DNA from: a virus
Virus record (IMG/VR): IMGVR_UViG_3300047510_002652
Coordinates: 1 to 45,908 of that record
Reading direction: 5' to 3' (one strand)
Length of the DNA: 45,908 nt
Below are positions 16,918 through 27,418 of this stretch, one piece after another; positions within the stretch are counted from its first letter, which is position 1, and every line of letters begins with the position of its first letter. A program made the position numbers and the translations under genes. The notes under the pieces were generated by a model. The model had not been told where the DNA came from, ran no database searches, and saw only the letters and a list, made by a program, of their open reading frames with translations.

Positions 16918-18951
16918 ATGCCAGCACTTATTACAGATAAATTTAGAGTATACAATGCCAAGCAATTCCTTGAGTCATTTGATGAAGCAGTCGGCACCGA
17001 GCACTTCTTCTTTGTAGGACGTTCTAAGGATTGGGCATCTGTCGTTGAGTATTTCGGACTCACTGGTACTGCTCCCAGTGTAGGAGATACCATCACGATC
17101 ACTACTTCCACTGGTTCCAGAACTGCTTCAATTCTATCTGAAGTTGAAGGAGCATGGTTAGTTGGTGGACTTGATCCAGCAGTCATTACAGATCTAGAAT
17201 TTGGTCGTTCAATTACCTTTACTGGCGGTACTGCTTTACTTCTGAAGGCAAGAGCATCAACCGAAGACGAACCACTACGTCCAGTAGACAACCTTAAGGA
17301 AAAGTTTGACTACTACAGAGAAATCATTGCTGCTAAGAGAATTTATAAGTCAACTCTTGGAGATGGTAGCGCAACTGCTTCACCAGATCAGAGTTACGTC
17401 TCTGCAGTTATTCCAAGAATTGACTTTGGTTTCACTGAGCTGAACGCCCCACGTACTGCCCCATATGATATGTGGCGTCATGATTATTCAGCAACACCTA
17501 ACTTTACAAGAAGATCTCAAGGTGCAACTGGCGAAGCTGCTATTGCTAACCTTGATCTAATCGTTCGTAATGAGTACTACGAAGTATTCATGTGTATCGA
17601 TAACAACTACACTATCACCAGTGCTGGCGCTCCTGGTGTTGGTGGAGTACCTGCTTCTGCTGCTAATGGTCCAAGATATACTAATGCTACTATTGCAGCA
17701 AATGCTGATACAACAGGATTCCACCTTGAGTCTGGAACATATAGAGATACAGCAAACTACAGATGGAAGTATCTCTACACTCTGACAACTACAGATGTTC
17801 TGAGATTCCAATCACAGAAGTTTATCCCACTTGCTCAATTTAACACAACTCCTGGTCCTGGTGGTCCTGGTGTTGCGAAGGCAATTGTTGGTCCAGAAGT
17901 TGTTTCAATTATCAATCCAGGTACTGGGTGGACCGATGGAACATACTACACACCAATTAATGGTGATGGACAAAAGAGTAATAACCAATACAAGATTTGT
18001 AAGTTTGTTGTGAGTGGTGGTGCAATTACTTCGGCAAGAGTTCTTTATCCTACTGAAGTTGCAACTGCTGCCGCTGGTGCTCAGTTAAATGCTACTGAAT
18101 ATACTTATGCATCGGTAGACGTAGCAAATCCCGGTCCAACCACTAACATTGAGCAAAGACTCAAGTTTGGTGTTTATACCAACGTTGGTCTGACAGCTGC
18201 AGCAACTGCTGGTCAGATTGGTGATGGTTCTGCTCTGGAAGTAATCATTCCACCACAAGGCGGATATGGTAGTGTTACAGAAGGTACATTCCAAGAGCAA
18301 GTTAACGCTAAGCGCGTAATGTGCAACATTCGCCTAACATTTGATGAAGGTCAAGGAGACTTCCCTGTATCAAACGACTTCAGAAGAATTGGTCTTCTGA
18401 GAGATCCAAAAGCATATAACGGAGCAGGTGGTACTGACATTACTCTCAGCACACCAACAGTCCGTAACACATATGCTGTTGTTTTTGATGCTGGTACAAG
18501 TATTGGATCCAACTTCATTCCTGACGAAGAGATCTCACAAACTCTAGTAACAAGTGCAGGTAGAACAATTACAGCAAAAGCAACAGTAGTTGAGTGGCTG
18601 CCAGTTGATCCTGACGATGTAGCATCTGGTGGTATTCTAAGATACTATCAGGATCCCGTTCTCCATAGAGATAACGGAACAGTACGTCACTTCTCAACCG
18701 TTACTGGAGACATTGCAACTGCAAACCCAATCGTTGGTGAAGAGTCTGGTGCAAGTGGTACTCCTGACTACACAGTTAGCGGTTCTGCATTCTCAACCAA
18801 CCTTCTTGGTTCAACTCCAGATTATCCAGCAAGCGTTCTCTACCCAGAGATCGAACCATATACTGGAGAAATCATCTACGTTGAGAACAGAAGACTGATT
18901 ACCCGTGCTGCTGACCAAATCGAGGACATCAAACTAGTCATTGAATTCTGA
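16918..18951 (+). CDS. 8: Baseplate wedge protein gp8
   Basis: 677 residues, twice T4 gp8 (334). The ends are diagnostic. Near the N-terminus T-D-K-F-R, then FFFVGRSKDW, matches the T4 segment ending FGRSEPW. AVIPRIDFG with a following Y-D-M-W corresponds to T4 AVIPRRDWG. The C-terminus (Y-T-G-E-I-I-Y-V-E-N-R, then AADQIEDIKLVIEF) matches T4 GEMIYMENR and DQTEEINILFTF. gp8 forms the dimer that bridges neighbouring wedge parts, binding gp7 and gp10 in T4. The extra length lies in the middle and includes one GxGY-type motif (NPGTGW near residue 333), suggesting an inserted beta domain. It has its own late promoter and a weak Shine-Dalgarno. Confidence 0.9.
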   Translation: MPALITDKFRVYNAKQFLESFDEAVGTEHFFFVGRSKDWASVVEYFGLTGTAPSVGDTITITTSTGSRTASILSEVEGAWLVGGLDPAVITDLEFGRSITFTGGTALLLKARASTEDEPLRPVDNLKEKFDYYREIIAAKRIYKSTLGDGSATASPDQSYVSAVIPRIDFGFTELNAPRTAPYDMWRHDYSATPNFTRRSQGATGEAAIANLDLIVRNEYYEVFMCIDNNYTITSAGAPGVGGVPASAANGPRYTNATIAANADTTGFHLESGTYRDTANYRWKYLYTLTTTDVLRFQSQKFIPLAQFNTTPGPGGPGVAKAIVGPEVVSIINPGTGWTDGTYYTPINGDGQKSNNQYKICKFVVSGGAITSARVLYPTEVATAAAGAQLNATEYTYASVDVANPGPTTNIEQRLKFGVYTNVGLTAAATAGQIGDGSALEVIIPPQGGYGSVTEGTFQEQVNAKRVMCNIRLTFDEGQGDFPVSNDFRRIGLLRDPKAYNGAGGTDITLSTPTVRNTYAVVFDAGTSIGSNFIPDEEISQTLVTSAGRTITAKATVVEWLPVDPDDVASGGILRYYQDPVLHRDNGTVRHFSTVTGDIATANPIVGEESGASGTPDYTVSGSAFSTNLLGSTPDYPASVLYPEIEPYTGEIIYVENRRLITRAADQIEDIKLVIEF

Positions 18952-18970
18952 TACAATCTGAATTCTTAAC

Positions 18971-18978
18971 TATAAATA
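18971..18978 (+). promoter_or_regulatory. T4-type late promoter TATAAATA
   Basis: CTATAAATA (18970-18978), the extended consensus, lies 18 nt after the gp8 stop and 35 nt before the ATG of the 2733-residue gene. Confidence 0.8.
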
Positions 18979-19013
18979 AGGTTAGGAAATACAGTGCGTA
19001 ACACTAATTTAAT

Positions 19014-22000
19014 ATGGCACAGAATACTAACCTTAACGTATCCCCATATTATGATGACTTCAATAGGAATAAAGACTTCTACAGAGTATTATTCCGACCT
19101 GGATATTCAGTTCAAACTAGGGAATTAATTACTCTTCAATCTATTCTTCAGGAACAGATTGAAAGGTATGGTAACTACCAATTCAAACAGGGCGAACTGG
19201 TTATTCCAGGTGAAGTCGGATTAAATACAAAACTGAATTATGTTAAGTTATCTTCTGTATCTGAAGTTGCGGTAAACATTGATGGAGAAATCGTATACAA
19301 GAAATACGATATTTCTCAACTAGTTGGCGAAACTCTTGTTGGAGTAACCTCTGGTGTTCAAGGTATCGTAAAAGCAATCAAATTTGAAACAGCAGAAAAC
19401 TCTGATACGATCTTCGTTTCGTATATCAGCAGCGGTGATTCAAATAACGAAAAGACATTTAGACAGGGGGAACTCCTAGAGGTAATTAATGGAGTTAATA
19501 CCCCTGTTTTAACTGTAGGAACTGATGGTGCTGTACTTCCAAATTTCATTGAAATTAATGACATTGAAACTGGATCAGTAGAAACTAGATTCAGTCCAGC
19601 ATTAGGATTTGCTAGTGCTGTAAATATCCAAGAAGGTATCTATTTTATAAACGGATTCTTTGTTCGTAACAATGAGCAACTTCTTGTTATCGATGCATAC
19701 AACAACAAGGCATCCGCAAAAATTGCATTTAATATTGAAGAAAGCATTATTATTCCTGAAGAAGATGACACTTTATATGACAACTCCAGAGGTTCATCTA
19801 ATTTCTCTGCTCCTGGTGCTCACCGCTTAAAGATTACTCTTAAAGCACAAAAGTATGAGTATACAGAAATTCCAGACAAAAATAGCATTGAACTGCTTTC
19901 CATTAAGAATGGTAATGTAGAGAAAAAAATTAAGCAAAAAGATTATAACGTTCTTGAAGAAACTCTTGCAAGAAGAACTTATGACGAGTCGGGTGATTAC
20001 GTTGTACAAAATTTCTCTTTTGATGTAAGAGAATATGTACAAAAAAATGGAAACACTGGTCTTTACACATTAAATTCTTCAACTGGTCTTGTAAATGGAC
20101 TTTCACTTTCTTCTGCATCTCAGAAATTAGTAGGAACAATTGGACCAGGAAAAGCATATGTAAAAGGATATGAAATTGTAAATAAAGAGACTAAGTATGT
20201 CACTTTAGATAAATCAACAGACACAATTAATAGAAGTGATGTCACCATTAAATCCAAAGGTGGCAGTTCATTTTATGTAACTAATGTATATGGTTCAATA
20301 CCAGTAAATGCTGAGGGTGTGGAGTTGGATGCGTATCCAACAGTCTACATGTACAATGTATATAATGATGGTGGAACTGGTCTTAATGGATCTACCAGTA
20401 CATTTAGAAATACTCTGGAAAACAGAGGTAAATTAATTACGCAATCTGAACCAGATGATGATGGATTCTTCCTCAATCTGCATCCAAGTGATATTGGAAT
20501 TAAAACTATTTGGGTAGAAAGAAGTACTCAAATTTTGCCAAGTTATGATGAAACATACTTACCTTCTCCAGGTGAATATCTGTGGATTATTCAATCTTAT
20601 GCTCAACAAGATGGATCTACAGTTACTAAAACAGCACAAACAAATTTTGTCAAGATTCTTAGTACTGCGTTAGTTAAGAATGAAAAGGTATCTCCTAACT
20701 CTGATGTAAGATATGCAGAGATCACCATTGCTGGCAGGAGAGACATTGTAGACGCTTTCTTCAAGGATTTTGACCTAGGAGACGAGGACGCAAGAAGAAG
20801 GGTCTTCCTGAGCAATGCTGACGCCTTTGACGTTAATAATTTACCAACAGAGGATGAGAACGGATTTCCAATTATTCCACCACCAATTAAATCAAACGTA
20901 TATTGGGGAACAATTGTTGACTATACTGAAACACAAACTCCATTGGTTGGAGTTTGTAAGCCATCAAACTTCTACTTAACTGAGGTTGGAGAAGGATTTA
21001 ATCCGATTAAAGATAAAATTGCTTCAAAGGGAATCAAAAATCAACAAGAATCTTATAATGGTATTTTCTCATTCTCATATTTTAATCCAGTATTCTTTAC
21101 TAGAATCAAATTAACAGAAAATATTAATCAAGGATTTGGAATTGGTAAGTATGTTATTGGTTCTAGAAGTGGTGCATTTGGCGTAGTAGAAGGATCTACT
21201 GGTGGTGTATATTCATCAACAAATGTACTACATTTGACCGTACAATCTGGAACTTTTGTGGAGGGCGAAACAATTGTTGATGAAGATGGATATAGTTTAG
21301 AAATTGCAAAGAGCAATACTATTTCGCATTTTATTGTACATAATCAAGGTACTGCATATGATCAGGCATCTGTAGTTATTCTTGATGGAGTAATTTACGA
21401 CAAATCTAAAATCTCAATCAACAGAGTTGATGATGGCATCAATATTGGAACCATTACTATTTTAGATCCAGTTGTGAGATCTGTAATTTATGATAACCCA
21501 CCAGTAGTAGAACTCACAAATGGTCAACAGGCTAAAGTTTCTGCTGTTTTGTTCAAGGATACCGTTCACACATATTCACCGATAGAAGTTAAATCTTTCT
21601 ATTCTAAGTATGGATCTGGTTCTCAGGGAGAAAATATCTTCACTGCAGATACAGTTTCTGATGTTGCATCATACGCAAATTATGTAAAAATTTCAGATTC
21701 TACATTTACTGGCGCAAAAGGATTTAACTATCTTTCTGTTAATTCTTTAGCAGTAGATCTCAGTAAATTCTTGAAAGAAGGAGATATCATTCAATATGTA
21801 CAACAGAACGGAGCAGTTGTAAGATCAATAGTTTCTTATGCAACAACTGCAATTGGAAATGAAAAAGCAAGAGTTTATATTGATTCTGCTCTAAGAGATA
21901 ATGTGGTTGGATCTGTTCTTCTAAGAATTTCTTCCAAAATTGAAAACCCATCAGCATCTCTAGTTTTCAGAACAGGATCCAAAGGGGTATCTAATATTGT

Positions 22001-25000
22001 TAAAGATATCACAAATTCTAAAATTTCCTATTTCTTTAGGAGAGATTTTGTGGCAACTGGATCTTCTTCTGGTGGTTCATTAACATTTGCTGCTCAATTA
22101 CCATACGGAACACAAAGATTTGTAACATTTACAAAAGAAAATTATGTAATGACTATCCTATCTCCAGGCATTGGAGATGAGGTATATTTTAATGCAGGAG
22201 ATATTGTTTATGTAAAAGATGAGTTTGTTAGTATTGTAAATTCCACAGATAGTGATAGTGGTCTAATTGCTGGTAGTGCCACAATTACTTTCCCAGAGAA
22301 TTTCTTTGGATCCGGAATGTCTGAATATCCAAAAGTAAAACTGACAGCAACCCTTGAAGTATCAAGAGCAAAACCAAAGTTAAAGTCAGCAATCACTAAC
22401 AAAAGAATTGTTGTTACTTCTTCCAATGATAGAGTAATTCCATTTAGAGGAAATGATTATGATAGTGGTGCTATTGGCGTCTTCTCATATTCTGACGTAT
22501 ATAAATTAAGATATGTTTATGAAGGATCTTTAGCAAATCCACCAAAAGTAGATAGTAGTGGAATTTTGGTTGACGGAAAAGATGTCACTGATAAGTTTGT
22601 GTTTGATAATGGACAAAGATCAAATTATTATGACGTTGCTAGACTCATTCTAAAGCCAGGTGAGCAAGTTCCAACTGGAAGACTTGTTATTGGATTTGAT
22701 TATTTTGAGCATACTCAAGGAGAATTTTGCACGGTTGATTCTTATGTTCATGAATCTGGTGTTGATGTTTCCGAAATTCCAACATACGAACTACCAGATG
22801 GCATTGTTTCTCTTGGAGATGTCATTGATTTTAGACCAAAAGTTGACACCACAGTAGTAACTAGTGGATTCCAAAATACTTCTATTCTGGGATCACAAAA
22901 TTATATTTCATTTAATAAAGAAGGAGGAAATCCATCTGTTACTCCAGCTGGTGATATTAATTTAGAGTACACTATTAAGTTTGACGAATCAAGTTATCTT
23001 GATAGAATTGATGCCCTTTTTGTTGATAAGAACGGACAATTTATTATTAAGAAAGGAAATGCATCCAAGAATCCTTCTAAACCAGATTTGATTGAGGATT
23101 CAATTCCACTCTATTATGTTCATGTTCCAGCTCTTACTAAAAATGTAGAGGACGTTAAGATCGTTCCTGTGGAAAACAAGCGTTACACAATGAAAGATAT
23201 TGCCAAATTAGAGAAGCGTATCGAGAGACTGGAATATTATACATCGCTCAGTATTCTTGAGCAGCAAACCTTAAATATGCAAATCAAGGATGAATTTGGA
23301 TTTGATAAGTTTAAGAGTGGATTCCTTGTTGACAACTTTGAAACGCATGGTATTGGTGATATTTCTTCTTCTGAATATGTTTGTGCTATCGATCCTCAGC
23401 AATCTGTGCTGAGACCACAAGTATATGAAGATAATCTAACTCTTGTTGAAGCAAATAGTAGAGAGGACGAAAGATTCTTCTCTGGATATAAGAGGTCTGG
23501 AGATATCATTACATTACAATATACAGATGTTGAACTTCTTGGAAATACCTCTGCTACCACCACAATTAATCCAAATCCATTTGTGGTACTGCAGTACGTT
23601 GGAGATGTAAACGTAAATCCAACTATGGATCAGTGGTATGATACAGAAGTTGTACCTTTAGTTACAAACAATAATACTAACCTCTTTAGCATCTATATTG
23701 CCAAGAAGAATGATCCAAAGGTTGCACTCTCTTCTATTTTCAATTCTTATTTGATTAACTGGACTGGTGTTTTTGGAGGATTCTCCACTATCAATTCACT
23801 TTCCGATAATACTACTCTACAAGCAGAGTCTAAGACCACACAATCAGTTATTGCAAGTTCTTCTAATGTAAGTCCAAATAATAACGAAATTGGTAAAGGA
23901 ATTGCATCCGAGACAATCAACGGAATATCAATTTCTTCTTCTGTTAAGTTCTTTGCTCGTAGCATTCCAGTGAAATTTGTTGTCACTAGAATGAAACCAA
24001 AGACCAGAATCTATCCATTTATTGATGGTAGAGATATGAGCAGATGGGTTATTCCCGACTCTAGTTTTAGTGGAGTTGTTGGATCGTCACTATCTGCATT
24101 TGGTTCAACAATTGTTACAGATGAATCTGGAAATGCCAGCGGAATTCTTTTAATTCCTGCTGGATATCCTCCAATTGAAGGTACATTCTGGACAGGAAGA
24201 ATTGTAGATGTAGAGTACGATAAGGGAGCAGAAAGAGTACATTTAACTAGTGGAAAGAAAACTCTCAGATTTACTTCCAGTGATAAGGATGAAGAAAAGG
24301 ATGTTGTGGAAACTTATGCAGAAGTAAGTTTCTATTCTTCCGGAATCAAGCCAGAAAATCCACCTTCAATCATTTCTACACAACCATCATACTTCAAGTC
24401 AAATGAAGGTATCCAATTTGTTGAAAGTAATACTGATCTGAAAATTAGACCAAATCCTCTCGCTCAAACATTTAGAATCGAGAACTATGATGGTGGTATA
24501 TTTGTAACGGAATTGGATTTATATTTTAGCAAAAAGAGTAATAGTATCCCAATTAAAGTATACTTGACTGATGTTGTATTTGGAAAACCAGGAAAGAATA
24601 TCATTCCTGGAACAGAGAAAGTTCTTCTACCTAAGACTTACCTGAGGGTATTCGTAAGCGGAAATATTACTATTGTCAAAGATGATGTTATTACCGGAGA
24701 GAAGTCTGGTTGTTCTGGAATTCTGGAAAAGATTCTCGATAGAAATGGAAATGAGGTTGTCCTCATTGGAGATATCAATTATAATTTAACAAATGAACAG
24801 GTCTACACATTTGTAATTTCAAATCACAATGGCAAGGAATATTTACAAAATGAGACTTTAACTTCTGGTGCTATCAGAACATTCAATGCTAGAAATAACA
24901 CAAATATTCAGGTAAGGATTGCCAAGGATTTTGGAAGAATTACTAAATTTGAAGTTACTAATGTTGGATCTAACTATGAAGGAGCAATTCTGAATGTAGA

Positions 25001-27215
25001 GAGTCCTCAACTTCCAGGAGAAAGTCAGGCAGCTGCAGTTCCATTCATTTCCAATGGTATTCTATATGATGTCGGTCTGTCGCTAAATGGTTCAGGTTAT
25101 ACGGATCCTCCATCAGTAATCGTAAAAGGTATTGGTGATGGCGCTAGCGGAGCAATCGTCAAGGCAATCCTTGAGATTGATACACTCGCAGTAAGAATGG
25201 GTGTTGCTGTAGATGATGGAACAAATCAAAATTCAACTACAAAAACAACATTTAAATTTGATCATCCTGTATATCTGCAGAATGATGTTGAGTATTGTTT
25301 ACAAATTGAAACCGACTCTACAGATTATGCTCTATGGACATCAAAACTTGGAGATATTGAATTAGTAAATGGAACTAAGGTAAGTTCCCAACCATTCTTG
25401 GGATCCTTATACAAGTCACAAAATACAGATACATGGGTAGAAGATCTGTTTGAAGATCTCAAATTTAGTCTCAAGAGAGCAAAATTTGATACATCTAAGA
25501 AATCAATTCTGACACTTGTAAATGAATCGGTTCCATATCAGAAATTAATTTCAAATCCATTTGAAACAAATTCCTCTTCTAATACAAACGCTACATCAGA
25601 TCTCTTTAGAGCAAATAATTCTGTTGTTAAGGTGTATCAGCGAGATCATGGATTTGAAGATTCTGGTCTATCCAATACATTCTTCAGGTCTGTGGAAAAC
25701 TTCTCTGGTATTTCTGGAGCAACATTTACTCAAAATTATTATAAAGTAGATTCTGTAGATCTTGATCACTTTACAATTAGGTCAGTCTCTCAGGCAGGTC
25801 AAAGTGCTAGAGGTGGTGGTACTTCAGTATATGCTCCAAAGAATGTTAAATTTGAAAAAATTTATGCAGATATTGCATATTTACAATCTCCCAAAACAAA
25901 AATTTCTTCTGAGATTAAGACCACCAATGTTGTTCCAATTGATAACGACACAAAAGTATATACCTCATATACACAATCTGATTATGAAGTTACATTCTTA
26001 AATCAAGAGCAATTCTTTGAAAATCAAAAGTTTATTGTTTCTCCACTCAATGAGGTTCTGAATGGAACCGGAAAGTCTCTATCATACAGACTAGAACTTT
26101 CTTCAGATGTAGATTATCTTTCCCCATTGATTGACCTTAGAAATGTAAGTGTTAAAACTTCATCAACAAGAATTGATAATTCAACAGGTCAAGAAAAGAG
26201 ATATGGTAAGCGTTATCAAACTCTTTCATTCTGGTCAGTTTATTCATTCACTATTGCAGGAGTAAACACAACTATAAATCCAATTGCAACAAATCAAACT
26301 TTAAGAGGAAGATCTTCAGGAGCAGAGGCAGAAATTGTTTCTGCAGAAGGAACTGCTTTAGTTGTCAGAATGATCAATAATGGAATCTTTGAAAGTGGTG
26401 AGGGACTTATTTTTGGAGATCCAAGTAACTATGATTTGAATGACGATATAAACGTTAGAATTGATAATGAAAGTCTGGTTGAAAAAATAGTTCCACCATT
26501 CCAAATTAATGATATTTTGGTTGCTTTTAATCCAATTGCTGACGTTGAATATACTAATATTATTGGAGGCAGAATTGTCAATTGGGACAAGAATGCAAAT
26601 AAACTGACTATTAATGTAGAGAAGAAACCAATCAATAATGATTTCTCTGCTCCAAGTCTTCCTAATGGAGATTATGCCAGAAATTCTGTTGTGGCAAAGC
26701 AGGTTAATGATATTATCAGAGTAAACGATTATGCCAAGTTTGATGGTTCTCTACCAGGAACAGAACTACATCTTAAAGTTAAAGAGATGTATTTTGAGAA
26801 TGGTGTTGAATATAGGGGAGATTCTGAGATTACAAACACATCGTCAAAATCTAAGTACCTCACAAAAGAAGCATCTTTGAATACTCCAGCAACAACTCTT
26901 GATGTAAGATTAACTGCAGTTAGCAAAACAATCAGTGATATCAAAGTATTCTACAGAACACTGGAAGTGTCATCTCAAGATGTTCTTTCAAATCTCAAGT
27001 GGAATGAACTTACTCTTGATGAAACGTCGGTTAACTTTAAAAAGAAAGATACTATTTCTTCAATCTTTGAGTCTAGATCTGATTATCAAGAGTATAAGTA
27101 CTATGTAAATGATCTTCCAGAATTTACTAAGTATCAAATCAAGATTGTTCTTAGATCATCAGATCCAGTATTCCCACCAAAAATTCAAGACGCAAGAGTT
27201 GTTGCTTCTCTCTAA
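19014..27215 (+). CDS. Giant DUF4815-type tail/baseplate structural protein
   Basis: 2733 residues. The N-terminus (N-V-S-P-Y-Y-D-D-F, F-Y-R-V-L-F-R-P-G-Y-S-V-Q-T-R-E-L, LQSILQEQIERYG, VIPGE) has the pattern I associate with DUF4815 phage structural proteins. A coiled coil lies near 1390-1440 (DIAKLEKRIERLEYYTSLS). Near 1645-1680 comes a segment with PKTRIYPFIDGRD, and near 1808 RPNPLAQTF, then F-V-T-E-L-D-L-Y-F, a combination seen in large tail proteins of several phage groups. GxGY-type motifs appear near 777, 1984 and 2026. The C-terminus ends in an F-x-x-Y-Q-I-K-I-V-L-R-S type beta segment. Inference: an outer-baseplate or fibre-base protein taking the place of the T4 gp9-gp12 region; I cannot tell which. 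The next gene starts 2 nt after its stop. Confidence 0.75.
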   Translation: MAQNTNLNVSPYYDDFNRNKDFYRVLFRPGYSVQTRELITLQSILQEQIERYGNYQFKQGELVIPGEVGLNTKLNYVKLSSVSEVAVNIDGEIVYKKYDISQLVGETLVGVTSGVQGIVKAIKFETAENSDTIFVSYISSGDSNNEKTFRQGELLEVINGVNTPVLTVGTDGAVLPNFIEINDIETGSVETRFSPALGFASAVNIQEGIYFINGFFVRNNEQLLVIDAYNNKASAKIAFNIEESIIIPEEDDTLYDNSRGSSNFSAPGAHRLKITLKAQKYEYTEIPDKNSIELLSIKNGNVEKKIKQKDYNVLEETLARRTYDESGDYVVQNFSFDVREYVQKNGNTGLYTLNSSTGLVNGLSLSSASQKLVGTIGPGKAYVKGYEIVNKETKYVTLDKSTDTINRSDVTIKSKGGSSFYVTNVYGSIPVNAEGVELDAYPTVYMYNVYNDGGTGLNGSTSTFRNTLENRGKLITQSEPDDDGFFLNLHPSDIGIKTIWVERSTQILPSYDETYLPSPGEYLWIIQSYAQQDGSTVTKTAQTNFVKILSTALVKNEKVSPNSDVRYAEITIAGRRDIVDAFFKDFDLGDEDARRRVFLSNADAFDVNNLPTEDENGFPIIPPPIKSNVYWGTIVDYTETQTPLVGVCKPSNFYLTEVGEGFNPIKDKIASKGIKNQQESYNGIFSFSYFNPVFFTRIKLTENINQGFGIGKYVIGSRSGAFGVVEGSTGGVYSSTNVLHLTVQSGTFVEGETIVDEDGYSLEIAKSNTISHFIVHNQGTAYDQASVVILDGVIYDKSKISINRVDDGINIGTITILDPVVRSVIYDNPPVVELTNGQQAKVSAVLFKDTVHTYSPIEVKSFYSKYGSGSQGENIFTADTVSDVASYANYVKISDSTFTGAKGFNYLSVNSLAVDLSKFLKEGDIIQYVQQNGAVVRSIVSYATTAIGNEKARVYIDSALRDNVVGSVLLRISSKIENPSASLVFRTGSKGVSNIVKDITNSKISYFFRRDFVATGSSSGGSLTFAAQLPYGTQRFVTFTKENYVMTILSPGIGDEVYFNAGDIVYVKDEFVSIVNSTDSDSGLIAGSATITFPENFFGSGMSEYPKVKLTATLEVSRAKPKLKSAITNKRIVVTSSNDRVIPFRGNDYDSGAIGVFSYSDVYKLRYVYEGSLANPPKVDSSGILVDGKDVTDKFVFDNGQRSNYYDVARLILKPGEQVPTGRLVIGFDYFEHTQGEFCTVDSYVHESGVDVSEIPTYELPDGIVSLGDVIDFRPKVDTTVVTSGFQNTSILGSQNYISFNKEGGNPSVTPAGDINLEYTIKFDESSYLDRIDALFVDKNGQFIIKKGNASKNPSKPDLIEDSIPLYYVHVPALTKNVEDVKIVPVENKRYTMKDIAKLEKRIERLEYYTSLSILEQQTLNMQIKDEFGFDKFKSGFLVDNFETHGIGDISSSEYVCAIDPQQSVLRPQVYEDNLTLVEANSREDERFFSGYKRSGDIITLQYTDVELLGNTSATTTINPNPFVVLQYVGDVNVNPTMDQWYDTEVVPLVTNNNTNLFSIYIAKKNDPKVALSSIFNSYLINWTGVFGGFSTINSLSDNTTLQAESKTTQSVIASSSNVSPNNNEIGKGIASETINGISISSSVKFFARSIPVKFVVTRMKPKTRIYPFIDGRDMSRWVIPDSSFSGVVGSSLSAFGSTIVTDESGNASGILLIPAGYPPIEGTFWTGRIVDVEYDKGAERVHLTSGKKTLRFTSSDKDEEKDVVETYAEVSFYSSGIKPENPPSIISTQPSYFKSNEGIQFVESNTDLKIRPNPLAQTFRIENYDGGIFVTELDLYFSKKSNSIPIKVYLTDVVFGKPGKNIIPGTEKVLLPKTYLRVFVSGNITIVKDDVITGEKSGCSGILEKILDRNGNEVVLIGDINYNLTNEQVYTFVISNHNGKEYLQNETLTSGAIRTFNARNNTNIQVRIAKDFGRITKFEVTNVGSNYEGAILNVESPQLPGESQAAAVPFISNGILYDVGLSLNGSGYTDPPSVIVKGIGDGASGAIVKAILEIDTLAVRMGVAVDDGTNQNSTTKTTFKFDHPVYLQNDVEYCLQIETDSTDYALWTSKLGDIELVNGTKVSSQPFLGSLYKSQNTDTWVEDLFEDLKFSLKRAKFDTSKKSILTLVNESVPYQKLISNPFETNSSSNTNATSDLFRANNSVVKVYQRDHGFEDSGLSNTFFRSVENFSGISGATFTQNYYKVDSVDLDHFTIRSVSQAGQSARGGGTSVYAPKNVKFEKIYADIAYLQSPKTKISSEIKTTNVVPIDNDTKVYTSYTQSDYEVTFLNQEQFFENQKFIVSPLNEVLNGTGKSLSYRLELSSDVDYLSPLIDLRNVSVKTSSTRIDNSTGQEKRYGKRYQTLSFWSVYSFTIAGVNTTINPIATNQTLRGRSSGAEAEIVSAEGTALVVRMINNGIFESGEGLIFGDPSNYDLNDDINVRIDNESLVEKIVPPFQINDILVAFNPIADVEYTNIIGGRIVNWDKNANKLTINVEKKPINNDFSAPSLPNGDYARNSVVAKQVNDIIRVNDYAKFDGSLPGTELHLKVKEMYFENGVEYRGDSEITNTSSKSKYLTKEASLNTPATTLDVRLTAVSKTISDIKVFYRTLEVSSQDVLSNLKWNELTLDETSVNFKKKDTISSIFESRSDYQEYKYYVNDLPEFTKYQIKIVLRSSDPVFPPKIQDARVVASL

Positions 27216-27217
27216 TT

Positions 27218-27418
27218 ATGGATAATTATTATAAAGTACAGGATCACGAAAATTTATATCGTGATCCTGTTTCTGGAGCAATTTTGTCTTCAGGAAAACC
27301 ATTGCAGAACAAACTAAAACAGCACTTAGATTCAACTTCCCAAGACATAAATAGTTTGAAGGAAGAAATAAGAGAACTAAAACTTCTGTTATTGGAGCAC
27401 ATTAAGAAACATGGCTAA
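27218..27418 (+). CDS. Small coiled-coil protein between two giants
   Basis: 66 residues. The N-terminal half (YKVQDHENLYRDPVSGAILS) contains no known motif. The C-terminal half (residues 38-64) is a leucine-rich heptad helix (INSLKEEIRELKLLLLEHIKK). It starts 2 nt after the previous giant and overlaps the next by 8 nt, so the three are probably co-translated. The gene also carries a perfect 12-bp inverted repeat (27238-27270) and a late promoter core (27346-27353), so its DNA may matter for regulation as well as coding. Possible role: oligomerisation partner or chaperone for a neighbouring giant; function not established. Confidence 0.65.
   Translation: MDNYYKVQDHENLYRDPVSGAILSSGKPLQNKLKQHLDSTSQDINSLKEEIRELKLLLLEHIKKHG
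27238..27270 (+). other. Perfect 12-bp inverted repeat inside a coding region
   Basis: The arm at 27238-27249 is the exact reverse complement of 27259-27270, with a 9-nt AT-only loop. It starts 20 nt into the 66-residue gene. No T-tract follows, so it is more likely an RNA processing, stability or translation-attenuation structure than a terminator. Confidence 0.7.
27346..27353 (+). promoter_or_regulatory. Intragenic late promoter CATAAATA
   Basis: CATAAATA lies within the 66-residue gene, 57 nt before the ATG of the 2909-residue gene. No other copy of the core is seen between the 2733-residue gene and this point, so it is the best candidate for independent expression of the downstream giants. 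Confidence 0.5.

Noticed and set aside
16800-17291. 163-codon minus-strand frame over the start of gp8
   Set aside because: It is antisense to confident gp8 and the late promoter; every convincing gene is on the + strand.
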